Shown: positions 52,006-61,086 of the stretch, one piece after another
Layout: every line of letters starts with the position of its first letter
Numbering within the stretch: the first letter of the stretch is position 1
Assembly (NCBI GenBank): GCA_964567755.1
Contig: CAZMNW010000037.1
Span: forward strand, 62,001 to 126,000
Source of the DNA: DASRJW01 sp964567755
GTDB lineage: Bacteria; Krumholzibacteriota; Krumholzibacteriia; G020349025
DNA length: 64,000 nucleotides
Direction of reading: 5' to 3'
Program-made: the position numbers and the translations under genes
Notes under the pieces: generated by a model
The model's database searches: none
What the model was told of the DNA's origin: nothing
What the model saw: only the letters and a program-made list of their open reading frames with translations

Positions 52006-52257
52006 GTGCCGAAGCTTAAGAAGAAGAAAGAAAAAAAACCGGGGCGCAAGAAGCCGTGTAAGTTCTGCATTGATCACGTCGCGGCCATCGACTACAAGGA
52101 CCACAATCGCTTGCGCAAGTTCGTGACCGATCGTGGGAAGATCGCCGCCCGGCGTATCACCGGCACCTGTGCTCGACACCAGCGGCAGCTGGCCATCGCC
52201 ATCAAGCGCTCCCGGCACTTGGCACTGTTGCCGTTCGTAAGAGAGCATTACCGCTAG
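52006..52257 (+). CDS. rpsR: 30S ribosomal protein S18
   Basis: An 83-residue bS18 with a Lys-rich N-terminus, CKFC pair, IDYKDHNRLRKFVTDRGKI, and CARHQRQLAIAIKRSRHLALLPF. The cysteines suggest the zinc-binding (C+) form. GTG 52006 has AGGAG at 6-base spacing; ATG 52000 abuts it directly and is less likely. Confidence 0.93.
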   Translation: MPKLKKKKEKKPGRKKPCKFCIDHVAAIDYKDHNRLRKFVTDRGKIAARRITGTCARHQRQLAIAIKRSRHLALLPFVREHYR

Positions 52258-52301
52258 AAAGCGGCGGGCCACGCACGTTCGAGGCTTCTTGGAGGGACGT
52301 C

Positions 52302-52745
52302 ATGGATGTGATTCTGCTCGAGCACGTCGATGGACTCGGCCGCAGGGGCCAAGTCGTGAAGGTGCGCCCAGGCTACGCGCGCAACTTCCTGATGCCGCGA
52401 CGCCTGGCGCTCCAGGCCTCTCTCGGCGTCAAGCGCCTGGTGCAGCAGGAAGCGCGCAAGTTCGAGGTCACGGACCTGCGGGCGCGCACCGGCGCCGCCG
52501 CGATGGCCGAGAAACTGGCGGCGGTCGAGATGTCCATCGCCGTCAAGGCCGACGAGGACGGCAAGCTCTACGGCTCGGTGGGACCCCTCGAGATCCAGCA
52601 TGCCTTGGCGCAGCAGGGCATCCAGTTGGGGCGCAAGCAAGTCGTCCTCGATCATCCCATCAAGACGCTCGGAACCCACGAGGTGCCTGTGCGCTTGCAC
52701 CTCGACGTGCGTGGCACCGTCAAGGTGAACGTGGTGCAGGAGTAG
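52302..52745 (+). CDS. rplI: 50S ribosomal protein L9
   Basis: A 147-residue bL9: VILLEHVDGLGRRGQVVKV, RPGYARNFLMPRRLAL, then the long helix and C-terminal domain (DGKLYGSVGPLEIQHAL, HEVPVRLHLDVRGTVKVNVV). GGAGGG lies upstream of the ATG. Third gene of the S6-S18-L9 operon; manC starts one base after its stop. Confidence 0.95.
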   Translation: MDVILLEHVDGLGRRGQVVKVRPGYARNFLMPRRLALQASLGVKRLVQQEARKFEVTDLRARTGAAAMAEKLAAVEMSIAVKADEDGKLYGSVGPLEIQHALAQQGIQLGRKQVVLDHPIKTLGTHEVPVRLHLDVRGTVKVNVVQE

Positions 52746-52746
52746 G

Positions 52747-53820
52747 ATGCATGCGGTGATCATGGCGGGTGGCGTCGGCACTCGCTTCTGGCCCGCCAGT
52801 CGCGCACGTCGCCCGAAGCAGCTGCTGCGCATCGTGGGCCCGGTGAGCATGATCCGCAGCACCTACGCGCGTTTATCGCCGCTCGTGCCCCCGGAACAGA
52901 TCCTCGTCGTCACGCGCGCGGAGCAGGCGGCGAGCGTTCGCGCCGAGCTCCCCGAGCTCCCGGCCGCCAACGTGCTGGTCGAGCCCACGGGTCGCAACAC
53001 GGCCGCATGCATTGGCCTGGCCACGGTGGTGTTGCGCTCACGCGGCGCCGACCACGAAACCATGGTCGTGCTGCCAGCGGATCATGCCATCGCGCGCGAA
53101 GACGAGTTCCGCGACGTTCTCGCCGCCGCCGATCGACTGCTGCAAGAGCACGACGTGCTGCTCACGCTCGGCGTCGTGCCACGCCGGCCCGAAACCGGCT
53201 ACGGCTATCTCCAGATCGGCGACGCGGTCGCGGAGGTCGGCACACGACAATTCCACCGCGTGCAACGTTTCGTCGAGAAACCGGACCTGGCCTTGGCCCA
53301 GGCGCTTTGTGCCGATGGAGCACACCTGTGGAACAGCGGTATGTTCCTGTGGCGCGTGGCGCGGATCGCCCTCGAGCTGGACAGCCACCTGCCGGAGCTC
53401 GTCCCTGGTCTCGAGCGTTTGCGTGCTGCTGTTGGAACCCGAGCGTGGCAAAGCGAGTTGGAGCAGGCATACGCCGGCTTCCCGAGCGTCTCCATCGACT
53501 ACGCCGTGATGGAGAAAGCGGCCGACGTCTGGGTCACCGCCCTCGATGTCGGCTGGAACGATGTCGGCAGCTGGGCGAGCCTCGCCGAGGTGCGCTCCCA
53601 GGATGAAGCGGGGAACGTTCTGCCTCCCGATGCGCTCGCCGTCGATGCGCGACGCAACATCGTCGAGGGCAGAGGTCGTCCCGTGGTTTTGGTCGGGGTC
53701 GAAGATCTGATCATCGTGGATGCCGACGACGCGCTTCTCGTCTGCCACCGCGACCGGGCCCAGGACGTGGGGCAGATTCCCGAGAAACTGCGTCGCCGCG
53801 GCCAGGGGTCTCTGACATAG
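52747..53820 (+). CDS. manC: mannose-1-phosphate guanylyltransferase
   Basis: A 357-residue nucleotidyltransferase: MAGGVGTRFWPASRARRPKQ, VEPTGRNTAACIGLAT, LPADHAI, RFVEKPD, LWNSGMFLWR, SIDYAVMEKA and DVGWNDVGSWASL. It lacks the C-terminal isomerase domain of bifunctional ManC/AlgA. With the phosphomannomutase at 44389 it supplies GDP-mannose. It starts one base after rplI, so may be translated with the ribosomal operon. Confidence 0.93.
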   Translation: MHAVIMAGGVGTRFWPASRARRPKQLLRIVGPVSMIRSTYARLSPLVPPEQILVVTRAEQAASVRAELPELPAANVLVEPTGRNTAACIGLATVVLRSRGADHETMVVLPADHAIAREDEFRDVLAAADRLLQEHDVLLTLGVVPRRPETGYGYLQIGDAVAEVGTRQFHRVQRFVEKPDLALAQALCADGAHLWNSGMFLWRVARIALELDSHLPELVPGLERLRAAVGTRAWQSELEQAYAGFPSVSIDYAVMEKAADVWVTALDVGWNDVGSWASLAEVRSQDEAGNVLPPDALAVDARRNIVEGRGRPVVLVGVEDLIIVDADDALLVCHRDRAQDVGQIPEKLRRRGQGSLT

Positions 53821-53869
53821 GAGTTCGCGAGCGGCGACGTGTGCGCACGTTGCCAGGAGGGTCGATTTC

Positions 53870-55069
53870 ATGACCAGGCGTGCAAGGGTCGGCTTGGGTG
53901 TGGGACTGTTCTTGGCCTCTGGCATCTTGGGGTGTGGCAAGGGCGAGTCGGACAAGCGCGAAGACGGCGGCAAGGTGTTGGCGCGGATCGGGGATCAACG
54001 CATCACGGAAACCGATCTGGCGGCAGCGGTCGCCTCCATGCCGAAGCACGAGCAAGCGCAGTACGAAAGCGTGATGGGTCGCAAGCGCCTCCTGAACCAA
54101 ATGGTCGATCGGCTACTCCTGGTGGCCGCTGCGGAGGACAAGAGGTTGGACGAGAATCCCGCGGTCGCCGATCGCATGCGCGAGTTCCGGCTCGGCGTGC
54201 TCACCGCCGAGTACCGCAATTACTTGGTGGAGCAGCTGGCGAAACCGACCGAAGAGGATCTGAATGCCTATTACCAAGCGCACCAGAGTGACTTCATCGT
54301 CATGCCGCGTGTCAATATCTCGTGGATCAAGTGCGCCAAAAAAGCCCAGGCCGATGCAGCGCGCCAGCGCATCGTCATCCGCGGCGAGCATTTCGGCACC
54401 GTGGCCAAGGAAGTCACGATCGACGAGTGTTCAAAAAAGGACAACGGGCTCATTGGATACTTCAACCCGGGGGGTTACGTCCGCTGCATCGGCAACCGCC
54501 CGGAGTTCGTCGAGCGCGTCTTCGAGATGGAGGCCGACGATGTGAGCGAGGTCTTTGCCTGGGATGACGCCTGGGCGTTGGTGAAAGTGCACGAGAAGAC
54601 GACGCAACGACAAGAGCCGTTCAGCAAAGCGCGTGAACGCATCGCCGCGCGGCTGCGGCCACAGCTCACCGATTCGATCCTCGGGGCGGAATTGGGGAGG
54701 CTGCGCCAGCGCTATCACGTCGAGACCTTCTTGGACACCGCGGCGGAGCTGGGCGACAAGTCGGCGGAAGACCTCATGCGCATGGCCACCGAGGCCGGCA
54801 GCTCGGCCGACAAGATCGACCTCTACCGTGCCCTGCTCGAAAAGTATCCACATCACGAGCGCGCCGACGAGGCCCAGTTCATGATCGGGTTCGTGCTTTC
54901 CGAGGAGCTGCAGGATTTCGAAACCGCACGCCAGGAGTATCAGAAGGTGTTGGACAACTATCCTGACAGCGATATTCGTGAGTCCGTTCTCTACATGATG
55001 CAGAACATGGAGAGTCCGGAGACTCCCGCGTTCCAAGAACCCGGCCCGAGCAGCGAACCTGGCCGGTAG
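53870..55069 (+). CDS. parvulin-like peptidyl-prolyl isomerase lipoprotein with TPR-like C-terminus
   Basis: A 399-residue lipoprotein (lipobox LGC near residue 22). SurA/PrsA-like N-domain helices (ITETDLAAAVASMPKHEQ, RKRLLNQMVDRLLLVAAAE) are followed by a parvulin-like segment (VMPRVNISWIKC ... FAWDDAWALVKVHEK). The C-terminal 110 residues resemble a BamD/YfiO-type TPR (RALLEKYPHHERADEAQFMIGF, YQKVLDNYPDSDIRESVLYM). It probably helps outer-membrane protein folding in the periplasm. GGAGGG precedes the ATG. Confidence 0.85.
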   Translation: MTRRARVGLGVGLFLASGILGCGKGESDKREDGGKVLARIGDQRITETDLAAAVASMPKHEQAQYESVMGRKRLLNQMVDRLLLVAAAEDKRLDENPAVADRMREFRLGVLTAEYRNYLVEQLAKPTEEDLNAYYQAHQSDFIVMPRVNISWIKCAKKAQADAARQRIVIRGEHFGTVAKEVTIDECSKKDNGLIGYFNPGGYVRCIGNRPEFVERVFEMEADDVSEVFAWDDAWALVKVHEKTTQRQEPFSKARERIAARLRPQLTDSILGAELGRLRQRYHVETFLDTAAELGDKSAEDLMRMATEAGSSADKIDLYRALLEKYPHHERADEAQFMIGFVLSEELQDFETARQEYQKVLDNYPDSDIRESVLYMMQNMESPETPAFQEPGPSSEPGR

Positions 55070-55528
55070 GAAACCGGCCAATTCCCGAAGCGGTGAAGCT
55101 TCGACCACCGCCGAAGTTCCCTTCACCTGCTTCCAGTCGGCTCGAAGTCATGCATGTGATCCGGTGCGGGACGTGCGACCCGCACCGCTCTTCGGTGCCG
55201 AACCTACGCCCAGTGTACGTGCGCGCGTCGCGGGCCCGCGGATGACCGCCCGACGCCACAAACTCCGCGTTGACGCATTTCCAACCTTGACCGAGTCTAC
55301 GCGCCGCTCGACGCAACGCCGGTGGGTGCACGAGCGCCCAGGGTAACGCCGAGTGGTTGCAGGACGGAACGAGTCGGCATGCCGACTGCAGTCGGATGGA
55401 CGTCGGGTCGCTGGCGGCGGCACCGGTGGTGCAGGGCTCGAGCCGCAGCCGCGCGGAGGAGCAGCCGTCGCGCGTCACAGGGCCAAGACGTTTCGCGTGG
55501 AATGTTTCACGACAAGGGGAGAACGGAA
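55070..55528. other. about 460-base intergenic region before the barrel gene
   Basis: A short GGCCGGT/ACCGGCC inverted repeat (55061-55079) overlaps the stop of the preceding gene. TTGACG (55270) and TTGACC (55287) are possible -35 elements but have no good -10. No gene content recognised; small open frames lack a plausible start or family pattern. Confidence 0.5.
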
Positions 55529-56137
55529 ATGAGTCGAGTGATCAGAATTCTTGCACTCTCGGTTCTGGTGGGCATGATCGCGACTGCGGCCATGGCGCAG
55601 ACAGCGAATCAGCGTCTCCAGGGCATGACCGGTATTGGCTACTTCAATTCGTTCAGCGACGCCCCCGCCATCGTCGGCGTCCGTCACTGGATGAACGAGG
55701 GCATGGCCATCGACTTCGGTGTTGGCCTCGGCTACGAGAACAACCAGTTCGACACGGGCAGCATCGCAGCGAACAGCCTGTTCGACTTCGCCTTCGACGT
55801 CGGCTTGCCGATCGCGTTCCATGGTGAAGAGAACATGATCGTGTACTTCCGCCCCGGCGTCACGGTCGGCGGCATTCAAGGCTTCGATGCTTCGACGGTC
55901 GCACTCGATGACAAGGGCTACGACATCGCTTTCCGTGGCGAAGTGGCCGTTGGCGGCGAGTTCTTCCTGAGCCAGTTCGGCTGGCCGAACCTGAGCTTCT
56001 CCGGTCAGGTCGGTCTCGGCATCGACGTCATCACCCCGATGGAAGATGGCGCCGACACCAGCGTCAGCTTCAACACCGAAATCCGCGACGTGAGCGTCAC
56101 GGAATCCGGAAACCTGGGCTTCCACATCTACTTCTAG
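55529..56137 (+). CDS. small outer-membrane beta-barrel protein
   Basis: A 202-residue exported protein: signal ending ATAAMAQ, then alternating strands with Gly/aromatic pattern (GIGYFNSFSDAPAIVGVRHW, IDFGVGLGYENNQFD, FDFAFDVGLPIAFHG) and terminal aromatic residues GFHIYF, the usual C-terminal signature for Bam-dependent barrels. Eight strands are likely. AAGGGGAGA lies upstream of ATG 55529. A strong terminator follows, so it is monocistronic. Function not assigned. Confidence 0.85.
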   Translation: MSRVIRILALSVLVGMIATAAMAQTANQRLQGMTGIGYFNSFSDAPAIVGVRHWMNEGMAIDFGVGLGYENNQFDTGSIAANSLFDFAFDVGLPIAFHGEENMIVYFRPGVTVGGIQGFDASTVALDDKGYDIAFRGEVAVGGEFFLSQFGWPNLSFSGQVGLGIDVITPMEDGADTSVSFNTEIRDVSVTESGNLGFHIYF

Positions 56138-56174
56138 TCCAGGACCGCGATGCGGTGCGTCGCCGCTTAGATTC

Positions 56175-56206
56175 GGGCCTCTCCGCGTGGAGGGGCCCTT
56201 TGTTTT
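56175..56206 (+). terminator. intrinsic terminator after the barrel gene
   Basis: Stem GGGCCTCTCC (56175-56184)/GGAGGGGCCC (56189-56198) with a 4-base loop GCGT, followed by TTTGTTTT. Confidence 0.92.
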
Positions 56207-56266
56207 CTGGCGCCACGCGACGCATGAACGCAAGCACGCGGCGTGGAAGCATTTCGCCGCGCGGCA

Positions 56267-56296
56267 TTGACCAGATCGGCGAGCCCTTCGTATAGT
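56267..56296 (+). promoter_or_regulatory. promoter of the bifunctional nuclease gene
   Basis: TTGACC at 56267-56272 and TATAGT at 56291-56296, 18 bases apart, about 53 bases before the start codon of the next gene. Confidence 0.75.
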
Positions 56297-56348
56297 GGAA
56301 TGGTCGCTGCAGCCTGCGGCACAAGAGCCGGCAAGGGGGAATGGCGTC

Positions 56349-56846
56349 GTGGTTCGCGTTCAGGTGGCCAGCCTCGCCATGGATCAAACCACGCACAACC
56401 CCGTGGTGCTTCTCGAGGCTCCGGACGAGAAGGACGCGGGTGTGCTGCCGATCTGGATCGGCGGCCCCGAGGCGACCGCCATCGCCTGCCAGTTGGACGG
56501 GCAGTCGTTCGAACGGCCCCTGACGCACGATCTGCTGCGCATCGTCATCGAGGGACTGGATGCGCGCGTCAACAAGGTGCTCATCACCGAACTGCGCGGC
56601 AACACGTTCTTCGCCAAGATCTACATCGCGCGTGGCGAGGATATTTTCGTCATCGATGCACGGCCGAGCGATTCGATCGCGCTGGCGTTGCGCACGCGCG
56701 CGCCCATCTACGTCGAGCCCGAGCTCTTTCGCCGCAACAGTCGACCGCTCAACCTCGGCAAGAGCGATCCGGATCCAGATCCCGACGATGACCCACTCAA
56801 GAAGTATCTCGACGACCCGGATTCTCCGGGCGGGTTCAATCTCTGA
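56349..56846 (+). CDS. bifunctional nuclease-family protein (DUF151)
   Basis: A 165-residue DUF151 protein: NPVVLLEAPDEKDAGVLPIWIGGPEATAIA, THDLLRIVIEGLDARVNKVLIT, FFAKIYIARG, IDARPSDSIALALRTRAPIY. Family members were described as nucleases with DNase and RNase activity. The C-terminal 30 residues are Asp/Pro-rich. GTG 56349 with AAGGGGGA about 10 bases upstream. ATG 56295 lies within the promoter and is unlikely. Confidence 0.9.
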   Translation: MVRVQVASLAMDQTTHNPVVLLEAPDEKDAGVLPIWIGGPEATAIACQLDGQSFERPLTHDLLRIVIEGLDARVNKVLITELRGNTFFAKIYIARGEDIFVIDARPSDSIALALRTRAPIYVEPELFRRNSRPLNLGKSDPDPDPDDDPLKKYLDDPDSPGGFNL

Positions 56847-56887
56847 CCCCTGACCGCGTGCGGCGCGGCAGCTTCGGAGCTTACCCC

Positions 56888-57415
56888 ATGCTTTACCGCT
56901 ACGGTGACGCCGAGCCACGTCTGGGACGTGAAGTCTTCGTCGCCCCTTCGGCGGCGGTGATCGGCGATGTGCAGCTCGGCGATCAGGCCAGCATCTGGTT
57001 CGGGACGGTGCTGCGCGGCGATGTCGGCCGCATCACGGTCGGCGACCGGACGAACATCCAAGATCTGTCGATGGTGCACGTCACCGAAGGCTCGCGCGGA
57101 ACGACGATCGGCAACGACGTCGTCATCGGACATCGCGCATTGGTGCACGAATGTTGGATCGACGACTTGGCCCTCATTGGCATGGGGTGCATCATTCTCG
57201 ATGGCGCGCGCATTGGCCGCGGCGCCATCGTCGCCGCCGGCGCTGTGGTGCGCGAGCAGCAAGAAGTGCCTCCCTTCGCCTTGGTGGCGGGTGTGCCGGC
57301 GGAGGTGCGTAAGATCCTGCCGGAGACGAGCCTGGAAGCTCGTCGCGACCACGCTCGACATTACATCGAGCTCGCGCGGCGCTATCTGCGTGGCGAGTTC
57401 GCGCCGCTTCCCTGA
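56888..57415 (+). CDS. gamma-carbonic anhydrase-family hexapeptide protein
   Basis: A 175-residue left-handed beta-helix protein. Metal ligands resemble the gamma class: DLSMVHVTEG, VIGHRALVHECWID (two His). Hexapeptide ladder GDVQLGDQASIWFGTVLRGD and IGMGCIILDGARIGRG. Enzymatic activity as a carbonic anhydrase is not certain in this family (PaaY/YrdA-like). ATG 56888 with GGAG 8 bases upstream; follows the nuclease gene by 41 bases. Confidence 0.88.
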   Translation: MLYRYGDAEPRLGREVFVAPSAAVIGDVQLGDQASIWFGTVLRGDVGRITVGDRTNIQDLSMVHVTEGSRGTTIGNDVVIGHRALVHECWIDDLALIGMGCIILDGARIGRGAIVAAGAVVREQQEVPPFALVAGVPAEVRKILPETSLEARRDHARHYIELARRYLRGEFAPLP

Positions 57416-57483
57416 ACCGAAGCTGGCCCGGCTCATGCCTCGCTCACCGCCTTAGGGTCCGCATGTGGCGAGTGAGGCTTCGT

Positions 57484-58713
57484 ATGTCCCGGCAGTTCAC
57501 CATCCGAGTGTGCATGACCGCCTGGATCCTCGCCGGATGCCAGACACTCCGCGTGCGCCCGGGGGCCGATCGTGCGCCGGGGGCCGAGAGGCAAGCGGCC
57601 ACACGCGCCGCCTCCCCCCAGGCCACTGCACCCGAGTCGCTCGCCGCCGCCCGTCCCGCCGCCGATGACACGGCGCCGGAGCTGCCGGGCGTCACACGAA
57701 CGCATCCGCCGCCGCGGCTCGGGGTGTTGGCGCCCTTCAGTGGTGTGCTCGCCAATCACGCGCGCAGCTATCTGGATGGCGTGCGGCTCGCACTCGAGTC
57801 GGCGGCCACCGGCGATTCGACACTCGACCTCGCGATCGTGCCCGCGGACGACAAAGGCGAGCCCGCCGGTGCGCTCCAGGCGGTACGGCGCCTCGACGAG
57901 GTGGAACACGTGACCTGCATCATCGGTGGTTTCCTGGCTGGCGCCACGTGGGTGGCCGCGGTGGAAGCCAATTGCCGAGAAGTCCCATTCGTGGCCAATG
58001 TCGTGCAAGACGTCGAACTCGCGCACGTGGGCCCGTACGTGTTCCACGAGGGCGCGCTGCCCACACTCGCCGCGCGTGCGGCGGCCGATCTGGTGACGTT
58101 CGAGCTGCGGCTGTTCCGAGCGGCCATGCTGTTTCCCGACGCTGGCGAGGGTCGCCTCCTGGCCACGGAGTTTTCGACACGCATGGCGGGGCTCGGTGGC
58201 CGGGTCGTGGCGTCGGAGTCCTTCCCCCCGGGCACGAACGACTTCTCACCGATCGTGCGGCGTTTGTTGGGAGCCCAACCCGATGTGCTCTTCCTGCCCA
58301 TCGAGCCGGAAACGATGCTCCTCATCGCTCCAGCGCTCACGGTGCAAGGCACGGAAGTGCAAGTCGTCGGCACGCAAGCGTGGAACTCGAATCGATTCTT
58401 GGCGCAGGCGGGCATGGATCTCGAAGGCGCGCTGGTGCCGGAAGTCGAGGCGGCGGGCGCCGATCGCGTCGCGCTCGCGGCCTTCGAGAGCGCGTATCGC
58501 GTGCGTCACTCCGGCGCGCCATCACGCTACGCGGCGGCGGGGTTCCTCGCGGCGCAGCGTGTCGTCGACGCATTCGCGGCTCGCCCCGGCGCCGACCGTG
58601 CTGCACTCCATGCCGAGCTCGCCCGGCGCGCGACCGCGCGCGGCGCCGAGCCGGAGTCGTGCCGCTTCCTCGTGGTGCGCCAGGCAGCGCTGCAGCCGTT
58701 CGCGCCGCAGTGA
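57484..58713 (+). CDS. periplasmic-binding-like lipoprotein (type 1 fold)
   Basis: A 409-residue lipoprotein (lipobox ILAGC). After an Ala/Arg/Pro-rich linker it has a type 1 periplasmic binding fold: LGVLAPFSGVLANHARSYLDGVRLALES, DDKGEPAGALQAV, VTCIIGGFLAGATWVAA, FPPGTNDFSPIVRRLLGAQPDVLFLPIEP. Related to Leu/Ile/Val-binding and LpoA-like proteins; no transporter genes are near, so a sensor or enzyme-activator role is possible. ATG 57484 has GAGG at 6-base spacing; ATG 57463 is alternative. Confidence 0.85.
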   Translation: MSRQFTIRVCMTAWILAGCQTLRVRPGADRAPGAERQAATRAASPQATAPESLAAARPAADDTAPELPGVTRTHPPPRLGVLAPFSGVLANHARSYLDGVRLALESAATGDSTLDLAIVPADDKGEPAGALQAVRRLDEVEHVTCIIGGFLAGATWVAAVEANCREVPFVANVVQDVELAHVGPYVFHEGALPTLAARAAADLVTFELRLFRAAMLFPDAGEGRLLATEFSTRMAGLGGRVVASESFPPGTNDFSPIVRRLLGAQPDVLFLPIEPETMLLIAPALTVQGTEVQVVGTQAWNSNRFLAQAGMDLEGALVPEVEAAGADRVALAAFESAYRVRHSGAPSRYAAAGFLAAQRVVDAFAARPGADRAALHAELARRATARGAEPESCRFLVVRQAALQPFAPQ

Positions 58714-58780
58714 TCTCGAGCTGCAAGCCATCTCCTCGGACATCCTGACTTCTGTGCGCACGGCAGACGCCTCTTCATCC

Positions 58781-59506
58781 CTAGGGCACGGGCTCGGTGA
58801 GGTCGAAGACGAACTCGTACTCCAGCCATTGCCCCTCGGGGGGGATGTCGGAGCACAACCACACCGGTTTCCATTTGCGGATCGCTTCCAGTGCCGCGAG
58901 CTCGAAAGCGGAGGGGGATTCGCCCGCCGGCAGCGTCGAGCCGTCGCGCATGTGTTCGCCTTGAATCTTGCCCGCGAGAGTGACTTGGAAGGCCATGAGA
59001 ACTCGGCCTTCGACATGGCGACTGCGTTCGTACTCGGGGTAATCGGGTTTCACGGCCTCGTGGACGACGAGACATTCGGAGAATGAGATCGATTGGTGCG
59101 TGGCGCGCACGGGTTCGTACAAGGCGATGTCATCGGTCCGCACCGCCGGCAATTCGACTTCGCGTGGGCGTTCGACTTGCGAGCGAATCACCATCGGGTT
59201 GGGCCCAGGATCGGGCTCGAGTTCTTGCCGTACATGGTACTCGGGTGCCTGCCGGCGGCCTTCGCGACGTCGTTGGCTGAAGTACGACTGGATGCTGTTG
59301 GCCTCGAGGATCTCGAGTTCGGCCAATTGTCGAGTCGGCCCATGATAGCCGAGAGGAAACTTGGTTTGCCGGGTGTCGAACTGATTGGAGTCGAAGCAGC
59401 CGCCGAGAGCCACGAGCATGAGGTGCACGGCGCACGAGACCAGGAGACCGGCCGAGAGCGCCGTCCGGTACTCGGCCTGCTGGCGCCGGGTGCGATCGGA
59501 CTCCAT
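58781..59506 (-). CDS. TonB-family protein
   Basis: A 241-residue protein: N-terminal membrane helix (ALSAGLLVSCAVHLMLVAL), a charged linker with QRRREGRRQAPE, and a C-terminal TonB-type domain (KPDYPEYERSRHVEGRVLMAFQV, DGSTLP, ALEAIRKWKPVWL). No ExbB/ExbD or TonB-dependent receptor lies nearby. ATG 59506 lies about 35 bases after a good promoter; the in-frame TTG at 59560 falls inside that promoter. Confidence 0.85.
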   Translation of the reverse strand: MESDRTRRQQAEYRTALSAGLLVSCAVHLMLVALGGCFDSNQFDTRQTKFPLGYHGPTRQLAELEILEANSIQSYFSQRRREGRRQAPEYHVRQELEPDPGPNPMVIRSQVERPREVELPAVRTDDIALYEPVRATHQSISFSECLVVHEAVKPDYPEYERSRHVEGRVLMAFQVTLAGKIQGEHMRDGSTLPAGESPSAFELAALEAIRKWKPVWLCSDIPPEGQWLEYEFVFDLTEPVP

Positions 59507-59540
59507 GGCCCCCCACAAGCTCCGCGCTCCATTCTTGGCG

Positions 59541-59570
59541 AGTATAGAAACCGGCGCCAAGGAGCGTCAA
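59541..59570 (-). promoter_or_regulatory. promoter of the TonB-family gene
   Basis: On the minus strand TTGACG (59570-59565) and TATACT (59546-59541) with 18 bases between. It directs leftward transcription into the TonB-family gene. Confidence 0.7.
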
Positions 59571-59619
59571 ACGCGGGACGATAGGGCGCGCTGCCTTGTG
59601 CAACGCGCATGCGTTCGGG

Positions 59620-59628
59620 TGCTATGCT
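59620..59628 (+). promoter_or_regulatory. extended -10 element for selA
   Basis: TGCTATGCT gives an extended -10 (TGn followed by TATGCT), 49 bases before the selA ATG. There is no good -35 at standard spacing. Divergent from the TonB-family promoter. Confidence 0.4.
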
Positions 59629-59676
59629 ACGAGGTCCGCGCTTCCAAGACGTGGAACCTTTTGGGTGAGGGAGAGC

Positions 59677-61086
59677 ATGCCGGCGCCAGAATCCTATCGC
59701 AACCTGCCACAGGTGGATCGCGTGCTGCAGGAAGAGATCCTGCGCGAGGCACTGCGGTGCTACCGGCGCGACATCGTGGTCGCCGTGGTCCAGGACGAGA
59801 TCGACGCGTTGCGTGAACGGCTCGGGGATGGTGGTGAGCGGCTGCCGCAGAGCCGCGAAGAAGCCCTCGCATGGGTGGGGCAGGCCGTGCAGGGGCGCCT
59901 CGAGCGTCTCGGACGCCCATCGCTGCGCCCGGTGATCAATGCCACCGGCGTGATCTTGCACACGAATCTGGGGCGCGCGGTTCTCGGCCCAAGCGCGATT
60001 CGCGCCGTCGTCGATGCCGCGAGTCGCTATGTCAACTTGGAGTACGATCTCGAGGCCGGCGAGCGCACGAGCCGTCAAGCTCACCTCGACGAGCTTGTCT
60101 GTCGTCTCACAGGCGCCGAGGCGAGTCTTGTCGTCAACAACAACGCGGCAGCGTTGTTGCTCGCGGTCGACACGCTCGGGCAAGCGGGTGTCGTGGTGTC
60201 GCGTGGCGAGCAGGTGGAAATCGGCGACAGCTTTCGACTGCCGGAAATCCTGCGCAAGAGCGGGGTGCCGATTCACGAGATCGGCACCACCAACCGCACC
60301 ACACCCGAGGACTACGAGGCGGCGGCACAAGTTCCGGGGTGCGTGCTGCTCAAGGTGCATCGCAGCAACTTCACCGTGCACGGTTTCACGCGCGAGACGA
60401 GTGTGACCGAGCTGGCGGCCGTCGCCGCACGCCGGGGTGCGACCCTGGTGTACGACCTCGGGAGCGGCTGCCTCGAGTCATTGGCGGAGCATGGTCTGGC
60501 GGGCGAACCCGATGCACGCAGCGCGTTGCGCGACGGGGCGCATGTGGTCACCATGAGTGGCGACAAGCTTCTCGGCGGCCCGCAGGCCGGGGTCGTTGCC
60601 GGCGCCGCCACGGCGGTGGCGGCAATGCGGCGCAATCCGTTGGCGCGGGTTCTGCGCATCGACAAGTTAACGCTTGCAGCACTCCAGGCGACTCTGCTCT
60701 CATACGCGCACGATGGCGCACGCGATGTGCCGACAAGACGCCTCATCCTGAGCGAGCCCGAAGAGATTCGTGCCCGGGCCGAGCGGTTGTTGGACGCACT
60801 GCGGGGCAGCGCAGAGTCGGATGTCGAATTGGCCGCGGGACAGGCTTCGGTCGGTGGCGGTTCGTTCGCGGATTTGGAACTACCGTCATTCGAAGTGCGT
60901 CTCTGGCCGCGCCGGCAGCGCGCCACCGAGCTTTTGGCACGACTTCGCCGTGGAACCCCGGCCGTCATGGCGCGCATCAAGGACGATTCCGTCAGTTTGG
61001 ATGCGCGTTGCGTCGCCGATGATGAGGTGGAGCCGCTGATTCGGGCGGTGCAGAACGCCCTCGCGGCGATGGGAGGGGAAGAATGA
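59677..61086 (+). CDS. selA: L-seryl-tRNA(Sec) selenium transferase
   Basis: A 469-residue PLP enzyme: RPVINATGVILHTNLGRAVL, NLEYDLEAGERTSRQAHLD, ASLVVNNNAAALLLAV, and MSGDKLLGGPQAGVV carrying the PLP lysine. It converts Ser-tRNA(Sec) to Sec-tRNA(Sec), implying the organism uses selenocysteine. selB, selC and selD are not in this window. ATG 59677 follows GAGGGAG. Stop overlaps the next gene by ATGA. Confidence 0.93.
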   Translation: MPAPESYRNLPQVDRVLQEEILREALRCYRRDIVVAVVQDEIDALRERLGDGGERLPQSREEALAWVGQAVQGRLERLGRPSLRPVINATGVILHTNLGRAVLGPSAIRAVVDAASRYVNLEYDLEAGERTSRQAHLDELVCRLTGAEASLVVNNNAAALLLAVDTLGQAGVVVSRGEQVEIGDSFRLPEILRKSGVPIHEIGTTNRTTPEDYEAAAQVPGCVLLKVHRSNFTVHGFTRETSVTELAAVAARRGATLVYDLGSGCLESLAEHGLAGEPDARSALRDGAHVVTMSGDKLLGGPQAGVVAGAATAVAAMRRNPLARVLRIDKLTLAALQATLLSYAHDGARDVPTRRLILSEPEEIRARAERLLDALRGSAESDVELAAGQASVGGGSFADLELPSFEVRLWPRRQRATELLARLRRGTPAVMARIKDDSVSLDARCVADDEVEPLIRAVQNALAAMGGEE

